Below are positions 8,431 through 15,627 of a DNA stretch of 64,000 nucleotides, piece by piece. A program made the translations under genes and the position numbers. Position 1 is the first letter of the stretch; each line of letters starts with the position of its first letter. This DNA is from Calothrix sp. PCC 7103. Lineage in GTDB: Bacteria; Cyanobacteriota; Cyanobacteriia; Cyanobacteriales; Nostocaceae. Below the pieces are notes generated by a model. The model made no database searches. It was not told the DNA's origin and saw nothing but the letters and a program-made list of their open reading frames with translations. The stretch spans positions 477,534 to 541,533 of the forward strand of contig NZ_KB217483.1 in assembly GCF_000331305.1 (NCBI RefSeq). The letters run 5' to 3'.

Positions 8431-9426
8431 ATGAAAAGCTCAGATTTAGTAACTATTGAAGCCTCTAATCAAGGAAAAACAGTTTCTACAGTAGACATGA
8501 TACGAGTTTACCTGCATGAAATTGGTCGCATACCTTTACTAACAAGGGAACAAGAAATATTTTATGCTCAACAAATTCAGCTTCGGATGACTTTATTATC
8601 GGCTAGAGATAAGCTAGAAAAGGAATTGAAGTGTAAACCCACTTTGGAAGTATGGGCATCTCGATTACAGTTGAGTCATGAAGAACTACAACTTAAGCTA
8701 AGTCAAGGGCATCTTGCCAAACAAATAATGATTCAAGCTAATTTAAGGCTGGTAGTTTCCATCGCTAAAAAATACCAAAGACGCAATGTTGACTTACTAG
8801 ATTTAATTCAAGAAGGAACGCTGGGATTAGAACGCGGGGTAGAAAAATTTGACCCAACTCTTGGATACAAGTTCTCTACCTATGCTTTTTGGTGGATTCG
8901 TCAAGCGATTACACGCGCGATTGCTCAACAAGCACGAACTATTCGTTTACCTATCCACATGACTGAAAAATTGAATAAAATTAAGCGTATTCGTCAAGAA
9001 TTATCACAAGAGTTAGGTCATACGCCAAACGCGACAGAAATAGCTAAAGCATTATCATTAAACCCTCAAGAAATTCGAGAATGTTTACATTATGCATATC
9101 AATCAATTTCTTTAGATGTGCGGGTTGGCGCCGAGAAAGAGACTGAATTACAAGATATGCTAGAAGATAAAGCTCCTCTTCCGGAATTTCACGCAGACCG
9201 AGAACTTTTACGTAATGACATTGACAAGCTGCTGTTAAAGCTGACTTCTCAACAACGAGAAGTGCTAACATTACGCTTCGGTTTAGTTGATGGAAAAGAG
9301 CTTACTTTAGCACAAATTGGTCAACGTATGAGTATCAGTAGAGAACGTGTGCGTCAGCTAGAACAGCAAGCTTTGAGTGCTTTACGAAAACATCAAGATA
9401 AAATACGCTGTTATTTATCTAATTGA
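8431..9426 (+). CDS. Group 2 sigma-70 (RpoD-like) factor
   Basis: A 331-residue sigma factor with region 1.2 ([19 protein letters not shown]-like), region 2 ([50 protein letters not shown]), region 3 ([17 protein letters not shown]) and region 4 ([29 protein letters not shown]). It lacks the long acidic N-terminus of the primary SigA, so it is a non-essential group 2 factor of the SigB-SigE type. These redirect RNA polymerase during stress in cyanobacteria. It is preceded by DR4 and followed by a strong terminator. Confidence 0.93.
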   Translation: MKSSDLVTIEASNQGKTVSTVDMIRVYLHEIGRIPLLTREQEIFYAQQIQLRMTLLSARDKLEKELKCKPTLEVWASRLQLSHEELQLKLSQGHLAKQIMIQANLRLVVSIAKKYQRRNVDLLDLIQEGTLGLERGVEKFDPTLGYKFSTYAFWWIRQAITRAIAQQARTIRLPIHMTEKLNKIKRIRQELSQELGHTPNATEIAKALSLNPQEIRECLHYAYQSISLDVRVGAEKETELQDMLEDKAPLPEFHADRELLRNDIDKLLLKLTSQQREVLTLRFGLVDGKELTLAQIGQRMSISRERVRQLEQQALSALRKHQDKIRCYLSN

Positions 9427-9520
9427 CATCATAAATGAACAACGTATAAATAACCACCAAAGCTACATAAAACTTATATTGATATTTTTCAATAATAAGT
9501 TGTGTGAGCAGGCGCCAAAA

Positions 9521-9558
9521 TTTCATCTTGATTTCATCCTGAGATGTCATCCTAATAT
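9521..9558 (+). promoter_or_regulatory. Direct-repeat promoter DR5 facing a terminator
   Basis: TTTCAT at 9521-9526 and 9532-9537, TGTCATCC, and a consensus-like -10 TAATAT at 9553-9558. This is one of the best matches in the window, yet the next element is an intrinsic terminator only ~10 nt downstream. Confidence 0.7.
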
Positions 9559-9567
9559 TATATTTTT

Positions 9568-9615
9568 ACCTCTTATTCTTTTTAATCAAACAAAAAGAAT
9601 GAGAGGTTTGTTTTT
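9568..9615 (+). terminator. Strong intrinsic terminator
   Basis: A 16-bp stem (9568-9583 with 9592-9607, one G-T pair), 8-nt loop, then TTGTTTTT. It would end both the sigma factor transcript and any transcript from DR5, leaving a ~50-nt RNA from the latter. Confidence 0.85.
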
Positions 9616-9688
9616 AATAAAAATATCATAAGTATAACTTAATTTAAATAGATTTATAATAAGTATATTTAAATTTAAATCTGAAATT

Positions 9689-9726
9689 TTTCATCTGAAT
9701 TTCATCAGTAGATATCACAATAAAGA
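9689..9726 (+). promoter_or_regulatory. Direct-repeat promoter DR6 for DUF2808 gene at 9777
   Basis: TTTCAT at 9689-9694 and 9700-9705, ATATCACAA, -10 TAAAGA at 9721-9726. Confidence 0.7.
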
Positions 9727-9776
9727 TATAAAGGTTGTGAAACCAAACATTAATTCGATTCAATAGGATAAAACAA

Positions 9777-10247
9777 ATGAACAAGTTAGTCTATGCTGCT
9801 GCTTTTACCTTAGCGATTTCATCGATTGCTCCAGCTTATGCTAGGAACCTAAATGATGCGAATGCCTCACATTTGGGCAATAGTAGCGCCATTCCTAACT
9901 ATGCTCAAGATTCTGATGCTACTCATAAATTTGATGTCCACGTTCAAGGTAAAGCTATTTCTGAGTTGATGATTAATTTGCCAGAGGGAGTGAAAATTAA
10001 TCGAGGCGTAGAAGTAAGAAATAAATCAGGTCGAAAAATTCCTGCCACAGTTTCTATTAATGATAAAAAAGTAACTGTTGCATTTTCAGAAGCAGTAAAT
10101 CCTGGAACCTCATTATCAGTTAACATGAAGGGAGTTAGTACTCCAGGGTATGAAAAAACCTGGCATTATCCAATATCTGTCAACAAAGTAGGAATCAAGG
10201 AAGAAAGTTCACTTGGTTTAGCACGAATTCAAACTTACGGTAGCTAA
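9777..10247 (+). CDS. Secreted DUF2808-family protein, type A
   Basis: 156 residues with a Sec signal peptide (MNKLVYAAAFTLAISSIAPAYA) and a single beta-rich domain of DUF2808 type: THKFDVHVQGKAISELMINLPEG, then KIPATVSINDKKVTVAFSEAVNPGTSLSV. The family is almost confined to cyanobacteria and has no established function; location is probably periplasm or outside. A close relative is encoded at 56641. DR6 precedes it and a hairpin terminator follows. No metal-binding motif (no Cys, few His) is visible, so a role in metal stress is suggested only by regulation and location. Confidence 0.75.
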   Translation: MNKLVYAAAFTLAISSIAPAYARNLNDANASHLGNSSAIPNYAQDSDATHKFDVHVQGKAISELMINLPEGVKINRGVEVRNKSGRKIPATVSINDKKVTVAFSEAVNPGTSLSVNMKGVSTPGYEKTWHYPISVNKVGIKEESSLGLARIQTYGS

Positions 10248-10269
10248 TGGTTAACTAGTATTTTGGTAT

Positions 10270-10306
10270 AAGTAGAGTGAGCGCACGAGCATCATTCACT
10301 CTACTT
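10270..10306 (+). terminator. Hairpin terminator after DUF2808 gene
   Basis: AAGTAGAGTGA (10270-10280) pairs with TCACTCTACTT (10296-10306), followed by a T-rich stretch. Confidence 0.6.
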
Positions 10307-10365
10307 CTTAAATCTTTTAAGCCAATTAATTCAAATAGGTTGTAATTTTCGTGTGGATTTTAAAT

Positions 10366-10731
10366 ATGAACAGACTTATCATTCGGGGTGCGTCTATTCT
10401 TGCAGTTTCTCTAGGAATTGCATTTACAAATGCTTCTTTCAATAGTACCGCGTCGGCACAGCAGCAAGAATTACCCAATACGAGTACATCGTCCAATCGC
10501 TCAAATACAAACATCTGTAACTCAGTTCCTCCAGCCAGACCTACTGGTGGCGCCACTCTAACAAGAATATTAGTTTTACAAGAGTGTTACAAAAATATTG
10601 CAAAGGGTACTATACAATCAGCCACAGGAGTTTGTGATTTACCACAAGCTAAACCTACAGGTGGAGCGACTTCAACAAGAATGCAAGTTTTGCAAGAGTG
10701 CTATAGAGAAAGATTACGCGGCACTAAGTAA
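10366..10731 (+). CDS. Small secreted protein with two PTGGAT/Cys repeats
   Basis: The frame opens at GTG 10351, but ATG 10366 gives a clean signal peptide (MNRLIIRGASILAVSLGIAF...ASA). The mature part has two copies of a ~27-residue unit: Cys, Pro-x-Ala-Arg/Lys-PTGGAT-x-TR, then VLQECY. Each unit contributes two Cys, possibly disulphides or a metal site. I do not recognise a named family. No direct repeat lies directly upstream, so it may be read through from the DUF2808 gene. A GTAGAGAC palindrome follows. Confidence 0.7.
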   Translation: MNRLIIRGASILAVSLGIAFTNASFNSTASAQQQELPNTSTSSNRSNTNICNSVPPARPTGGATLTRILVLQECYKNIAKGTIQSATGVCDLPQAKPTGGATSTRMQVLQECYRERLRGTK

Positions 10732-10765
10732 ACCGTAAATCATAAATGAATAATATTTTGAACTG

Positions 10766-10794
10766 GTAGAGACCGAATTAAGTACGGTCTCTAC
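10766..10794. repeat. GTAGAGAC-type palindromic repeat
   Basis: GTAGAGACCG (10766-10775) with CGGTCTCTAC (10785-10794). Similar palindromes occur at 39094 and 40265. It may act as a terminator between the convergent genes. Confidence 0.6.
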
Positions 10795-10883
10795 TAGCGT
10801 GGTAATTAAATAAAAAAGCCAACTAGCATATCAAATTATATCCTACTACCATTATTTAAGTTATATACTTAAATGTCAAACTA

Positions 10884-11585
10884 TTAAAGCATCTCCTCAA
10901 TTACAATTAACAGCAAGAAACCTACAAAGAATACTGCCACAGTTAATGGAGTATCAGGTATTTCATGTGCCTCAACAAGTAGTTCCTCGGTAACTAAGTA
11001 CAGCAGTGCTATTAATCCGAACGCGAAGAAAGTAGCCAAAGAAAAACCCGATAGTCCCCCAAGCAAAACTGCACCAATCACGGCGCCTATTGGAAGTAAC
11101 AAGGCAATCCCCAAAGTTGTTAGCATTAACCGACCACGCGATGCATTGTCTTGGCTGAGTACCGTCGATACTGATAAACTGAGGAATAAGATTTCAATTG
11201 TTAAAGCAATTGTCAGTAGTATCCCTTCCTTGGCGCCCGCAGCGAATCCAATACCAATTATGAGACCGTCAATAAATACATCCACGCCCACTACCGCAAT
11301 TAGACTGATGGGTTCAGAAGCTTTTTTGACCAATTGTTTCACGCCAAGCATTACAGCTACCCCAAGTGAGCCGCCAATAATTGTTGCAGCTAGGGACTTT
11401 TCATGAACTAGATCTGGCAACAGCTCACCTGCGGCGGCGGCAAATACCACACCTGCTGCAAAGTGCTGAACAATGCTTTTTAACCTTGGCCCCGGCGTTC
11501 GCCACGCAGCAATCGCCCCACCTATAGTAGCGGCTGCGACTGGAACTAGGGTATAAGGCAACACAATTAATAGCTTACTAGCCAA
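10884..11585 (-). CDS. ZIP-like divalent metal transporter, divergent site
   Basis: 233 residues with about seven or eight TM segments and the ZIP layout: a TM2 HFAAGVVFAAAAGELLPDL segment (family HxxxGxx...E), TM4 VDVFIDGLIIGIGFAAG (family HNxxDG, here His to Val and Asn to Asp) and TM5 LTIEILFLS (usual HExPHE/D, both His missing). Loss of the His ligands suggests an altered substrate or a non-canonical function. It is one of few genes on the minus strand outside the copper section, and no direct-repeat or MerR-type site precedes it. Confidence 0.7.
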   Translation of the reverse strand: MASKLLIVLPYTLVPVAAATIGGAIAAWRTPGPRLKSIVQHFAAGVVFAAAAGELLPDLVHEKSLAATIIGGSLGVAVMLGVKQLVKKASEPISLIAVVGVDVFIDGLIIGIGFAAGAKEGILLTIALTIEILFLSLSVSTVLSQDNASRGRLMLTTLGIALLLPIGAVIGAVLLGGLSGFSLATFFAFGLIALLYLVTEELLVEAHEIPDTPLTVAVFFVGFLLLIVIEEML

Positions 11586-11841
11586 GAGTACCCCCTTTAT
11601 ATTTTTTAAGATACATGTTCACGAGTCAGTGGCTTTCAGTGTACTAATTAACAGAGCCTACCAACATAACATGGACATAAATAGTTTTTTACAAATCTGT
11701 CTCACCATTTTTTTATTACTATCACACATACTCAATATATACAAGGAGTTTATCGTTTTTTTCATAAGATTTATTGTTCTACGAATCATAAAATCTTAAA
11801 AAACAATATAAATTTCTAATATCCTAATTTTCTTAAATAAA

Positions 11842-11858
11842 TTTCATTCTAATTTCAT
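11842..11858 (+). promoter_or_regulatory. Direct-repeat site DR7 for the SulP gene
   Basis: TTTCAT at 11842-11847 and 11853-11858; the -10 is weak (TAATGA at 11871 or TGATTA at 11874). The remaining 11586-11841 holds only AT-rich sequence and presumably the ZIP promoter. Confidence 0.6.
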
Positions 11859-11917
11859 TCGGACAATGAATAATGATTAATGGTTCTTTACACTACAGAT
11901 TCTCTTAGAAAGTAATC

Positions 11918-13441
11918 ATGACAAGTATTAAAGGTATTAAGAATGAGCGTTCTTTTGGTAAAGACGTGTTAGCTTCTTTTGTTGTGTTTCTTGTCGCCCT
12001 TCCACTTTGTATGGGTATTGCAGTTGCTTCAGGAGTTCCACCAGCTCGTGGTTTGGTGACAGGAATAGTTGGTGGTATAATTGTCGCCCCTATTTCCGGT
12101 TCGCCTTTGCAGGTGAGCGGACCTGCGGCTGGACTAGCTATTGTTGTTGCGGAACTAGTTCGCAATTACGGTATTGAAATGCTTGGTCCTGTTCTACTAC
12201 TTGCTGGCTTTATACAGTTGCTTGCAGGAGTATTTCGGCTTGGTCAAATATTCCGCGCTATATCCCCAGCTGTTATTTATGGAATGCTTGCAGGCATTGG
12301 CGTACTAATTTTCACTTCTCAATTCCATGTAATGCTTAGGGAGAAGCCACTCGCCACTGGAATTGAAAATCTGATGACCATTCCCGTTTCTCTTTATCAT
12401 GCTTTTTTTGACTCTGATAATATTAGCCACTTGACGACTGCTGCGGTTGGAGTTGTAACTTTAATCACGCTTATCCTTTGGGATAAATTTAAACCTCAAA
12501 CCTTAAAGCTTTTACCAGGAGCGCTAGTTGCTGTAATAGTTGGAACTACAATCGCGAATGTAATGCGTCTGCAAATAGCATATGTTGATGTGCCTGCTAA
12601 TCTAAGCGAAGTCATTCAAATTCCAACACTTACTACATTGTCAAAGTTAATCAATCCATCACTTCTGATATCAGCTATTGCAATTGCTTTCATTGCCAGT
12701 GCAGAAAGTTTGCTCTCGGCAGCAGCCGTAGATCGACTGCACAAAGGCTCAAAAACCGATTTTGATGTTGAATTAGCAGCACAAGGTCTTGGGAATGTGG
12801 TTTGCGGAGTGTTAGGAGTGTTACCAATGACAGGAGTAATTGTTCGCAGTTCTGTGAATGTCAAAGCCGGAGCAAAAACTAGATTATCTGCGGTACTTCA
12901 TGGTGTGTGGATACTGGCTTTGGTAGTCTCTGCACCAGGTTTATTAAGAATGATTCCCATGTCCAGCTTGGCTGCTATTCTTGTAGTTACAGGTTATAAG
13001 TTAGTGGAAGTAAAAAATATTCGTCAGTTGAAACAGTACGGTCGTATGCCTTTGATTATCTTTTTTGGTACTTTTATTGGAATTATTGGCGCCGATTTGC
13101 TAACAGGTGTAATTATTGGCGTAGCACTGACAGTATTAACACTAGTTTATAAAATTTCCTACCTCAATATTTATTTGAAAAAAGATGAAAAAAATCAGCG
13201 AATAGACATTTACATTGAAGGAGTTGCAACATTTATTCGTCTACCAAAGTTAACATCTACTTTAGAGCAGATTCCACCAGACGTTGACTTGCATGTTCAC
13301 TTTGATAATTTGCTTTATATAGACCACTCTAGTCTTGACTGGCTATCAATGTGGGCAAAGCAACAAGAACAAAGGGGAAATACTGTAATTATGCATTTAG
13401 ATAGATTAGAAAAACGTTTTCGTAGACCTTTTCAAAGTTAA
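11918..13441 (+). CDS. SulP-family anion transporter with C-terminal STAS domain
   Basis: 507 residues. An N-terminal multi-TM SulP domain (LPLCMGIAVASGVPPARGLVTGIVGG, SGSPLQVSGPAAGLAI, then ASAESLLSAAAVDRLHKG and PMTGVIVRSSVNVKAGAKTRLS) is followed from about residue 415 by a STAS domain containing DHSSLDWLSMW. SulP members carry sulfate, bicarbonate, chloride or similar anions; the substrate is not determinable here. Sulfate uptake would fit thiol demand under metal stress (inference). Controlled by DR7. Confidence 0.9.
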   Translation: MTSIKGIKNERSFGKDVLASFVVFLVALPLCMGIAVASGVPPARGLVTGIVGGIIVAPISGSPLQVSGPAAGLAIVVAELVRNYGIEMLGPVLLLAGFIQLLAGVFRLGQIFRAISPAVIYGMLAGIGVLIFTSQFHVMLREKPLATGIENLMTIPVSLYHAFFDSDNISHLTTAAVGVVTLITLILWDKFKPQTLKLLPGALVAVIVGTTIANVMRLQIAYVDVPANLSEVIQIPTLTTLSKLINPSLLISAIAIAFIASAESLLSAAAVDRLHKGSKTDFDVELAAQGLGNVVCGVLGVLPMTGVIVRSSVNVKAGAKTRLSAVLHGVWILALVVSAPGLLRMIPMSSLAAILVVTGYKLVEVKNIRQLKQYGRMPLIIFFGTFIGIIGADLLTGVIIGVALTVLTLVYKISYLNIYLKKDEKNQRIDIYIEGVATFIRLPKLTSTLEQIPPDVDLHVHFDNLLYIDHSSLDWLSMWAKQQEQRGNTVIMHLDRLEKRFRRPFQS

Positions 13442-13522
13442 GGCTATAAACTTTTTTGAGTAATTATCCTTCAGGGAGTGCAGGTAAACATGATTTTTCA
13501 GAAACTGTTATTGTTAAGCTTG

Positions 13523-13755
13523 TTAGAAGCGAACTGAAAAACCTACAAAAGGGTTAAAATCATCACTTGCTTGTGTTAACCCAATGTTAACACCTGCATC
13601 TAGTTGCAAATTTTCTGCTATAAGGTATGTTACACCAGTATCAAATGTAGCAACTAATTCGGAATCTGATTCGGTTGTAAAGTCAGTAAATATTTCCACA
13701 TAAGTACTAAATTTGTCTGTCACTTCATAACCCAAGACAGCACTATTAATAAATC
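13523..13755 (-). pseudogene. C-terminal remnant of an outer-membrane 'phenol meta-pathway' type transporter
   Basis: The minus frame reads ~77 residues (NVGFINSAVLGYEVTDKF... to QASDDFNPFVGFSVRF), the typical last strands of the PF13557-type beta-barrel family, then meets a stop upstream. The N-terminal ~200 residues and signal peptide are absent. A shorter relic lies at 3783. Confidence 0.6.
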
Positions 13756-14015
13756 CTACATTTCATTATTTATGTGTAAAATACTTTATCAACATATTAT
13801 CAGAAATTTAAAACTATAGTTACTTTTAGATTAAATACTTTTATCTTAATACTGATATAAGTGTTATAAATAGTTCCAGTTAGCACTTTCTCCAAAAGTG
13901 TACTATTGCTAGATTGTATTATTTTTGACATATTTTTTTTACGTATCTGAAAAGCAAGGGTTTGAAAACGCTGTGAATGCTTAATAAACTTTTAATTTTT
14001 GTAGACTCACTAAAA

Positions 14016-14053
14016 TTTCATCCTAATTTCATCGCTACCTGTCATACTAGCCA
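14016..14053 (+). promoter_or_regulatory. Direct-repeat promoter DR8 for DUF2808 pair 1
   Basis: TTTCAT at 14016-14021 and 14027-14032, TGTCATAC, -10 region from 14048. Nearly identical in sequence to DR19 at 34427. The preceding 13756-14015 is AT-rich with nothing recognisable. Confidence 0.7.
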
Positions 14054-14107
14054 GTAAAGGTTTACAAACCCTAAAGTGAATCTTGTAACTAGTTGATATA
14101 ACTTGTC

Positions 14108-14599
14108 ATGTATGAATTTGGTATAAAAAGAAGAGTGAGTTATACGGGCGCGCTACTAATTAGTTTAGTTATACTGGCAAATGTTGACTACGCTTTTGCT
14201 AAAACAGATGATAATCAATCATCAACTGTTGAGAATCAATTTCAACCTTCCTCTAATAGCTGGCGCCTTGTCAAACATAGTTTCCAATTGCATATCCCCA
14301 AAAATGATAAACCACTTTCTCAATTATTAATTGAGACTCCATCAACTGTGGCTGTAAGTAGTGATATTGAAGTGATAGATACTACAGGTCAGAAAGTTGA
14401 CATTAATATTTCCACAAATGGAAGACAAATTATTATAGACTTTCCTGATAAGGTAATTCAGAACACTAAACTTTTAGTTAATCTGAACCGAGTTAGACAA
14501 CCAACATCTGGTATTGATTCAGTTTATAGATTATCAGCGAAAGTACTTGGTAGCGATGCAGAAATTCTAATGGGTGTAGCTACATTTAAAACTTTCTAG
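14108..14599 (+). CDS. Secreted DUF2808-family protein, type B
   Basis: 163 residues: signal peptide (RRVSYTGALLISLVILANVDYAFA), then a DUF2808-type beta domain (SWRLVKHSFQLHIPKNDKPLSQLLIETP, VDINISTNGRQIIIDFPDKV, VYRLSAKVLGSDAEILMGVATF). About 90% identical to the product at 34521; the ATG used there is ATA here, so the start moves five codons upstream. It forms a two-gene unit with the type C gene 77 nt downstream. Confidence 0.72.
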   Translation: MYEFGIKRRVSYTGALLISLVILANVDYAFAKTDDNQSSTVENQFQPSSNSWRLVKHSFQLHIPKNDKPLSQLLIETPSTVAVSSDIEVIDTTGQKVDINISTNGRQIIIDFPDKVIQNTKLLVNLNRVRQPTSGIDSVYRLSAKVLGSDAEILMGVATFKTF

Positions 14600-14676
14600 T
14601 CCTTGTACTGACTGGCAACTGAACTTCATCTAAAAAAAACATCACTGTTAATTAACTAACAGACTAAGGTACTATT

Positions 14677-15171
14677 ATGAAAAAATCCTTAATTAGCACT
14701 ACTGCTGTAGGCGCCATTTTTGCTGTACTTATCATACCCTCCATACCTGCAAATGCAAGTGATGAGAACGGTACGCTTCCTCATGTTGATGGTAATTATC
14801 AATTCCCTCAAACAAAATGGAGTAATGTTAGACATACCTTACGAGTACATATTCCTAAAAATAGTCAAAGTATATCTCAAATTAGTATTGCGGTTCCAAA
14901 AACTATTAACTGGAGTAATAAGCTTAAAGATGTCGTCGTTAGTGGAAATAATCAGAAAAAAGTCAATGCTAACATTTCTATAAATGAAAAGACTATCATA
15001 CTAGCATTTAACGAGCCAGTATCTCCTAACAGCAAGTTAGAAATTGATATCAAAAATATTAGACAGCCACTTCTCGGTAACGGCCCCGTTTACCGTTTAT
15101 TTGCAAAATCTGTTGATAATAATGTAGATATACAAATAGGTATAGCAAGATTTCGTGTCAATAGTAATTAG
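14677..15171 (+). CDS. Secreted DUF2808-family protein, type C
   Basis: 164 residues with signal peptide (MKKSLISTTAVGAIFAVLIIPSIPANA) and the motif HVDGNYQFPQTKWSNVRHTLRVHIPKNSQSISQISIAVP characteristic of this subgroup. It ends with GNGPVYRLFAKSV and IQIGIARFRV. Near-identical copy at 35074, more distant one at 55924. A small CTGTTA/TAACAG hairpin lies in the gap before it and is conserved in the 35 kb copy. Confidence 0.72.
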   Translation: MKKSLISTTAVGAIFAVLIIPSIPANASDENGTLPHVDGNYQFPQTKWSNVRHTLRVHIPKNSQSISQISIAVPKTINWSNKLKDVVVSGNNQKKVNANISINEKTIILAFNEPVSPNSKLEIDIKNIRQPLLGNGPVYRLFAKSVDNNVDIQIGIARFRVNSN

Positions 15172-15262
15172 TATAAAAAGTCGAACTACCTTCATTGGAT
15201 GCTCCCCATGAGCAAAGTGAAATTTATAGCGCAATTAGTGAGATTTAAATTGACACCAAAAA

Positions 15263-15288
15263 TTTCACTTTATATAGTAGACTAAAAA
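15263..15288 (+). promoter_or_regulatory. Degenerate direct-repeat promoter DR9 before small RNA
   Basis: Only one hexamer survives (TTTCAC 15263-15268), with ACTAAAAA (15281-15288) downstream. It is recognised by alignment with DR25 at 49053, whose downstream sequence is homologous. Confidence 0.4.
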
Positions 15289-15290
15289 AC

Positions 15291-15373
15291 GAAAACATCT
15301 AACTCGATTTTTCAGAGATACTAATTTTAGGATTTATAGCCATACTAATTTGTTAAGGCTATAAGTCTTTTTT
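15291..15373 (+). ncRNA. Predicted small RNA, family A, copy 1
   Basis: GAAAACATCT, CAGAGATACT and the following hairpin align with 49093-49177. The terminal stem (GATTTATAGCC 15331-15341 with GGCTATAAGTC 15357-15367, then six T) is retained although its sequence differs from the other copy, i.e. compensating changes. No ORF is conserved between the two. The rest of 15172-15555 shows no gene. Confidence 0.6.
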
Positions 15374-15555
15374 GTAGTTTCAGTACTTATGAATGCTAAT
15401 AGGCTTTTTCCTTAGATTACACCCATTGAAACATGTGAGGAAGAAATTGGATGTTTTTTTGCAATAACTTTTAAATTCATTTTATCTCTTAACAATGGCA
15501 AAGTCAGGCTGTTTTGTAAGCAGAAAAGTATAATACATCTTTCAAGCAGCTAAAA

Positions 15556-15593
15556 TTTCATCCAAATTTCATCAATGTCTGTCAATCTAAGTA
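15556..15593 (+). promoter_or_regulatory. Direct-repeat promoter DR10 for PacL-like ATPase
   Basis: TTTCAT at 15556-15561 and 15567-15572, TGTCAATC, -10 TAAGTA at 15588-15593, 35 nt before the ATG. Confidence 0.75.
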
Positions 15594-15627
15594 TAGACGT
15601 GAATCACTATATCAGTTAACTACTAAC

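Noticed and set aside
9377-9631. An 84-codon frame overlapping the sigma factor 3' end
   Set aside because: It runs through the direct-repeat promoter DR5 and a strong terminator hairpin, lacks an SD, and has AT-driven composition; not a credible gene.
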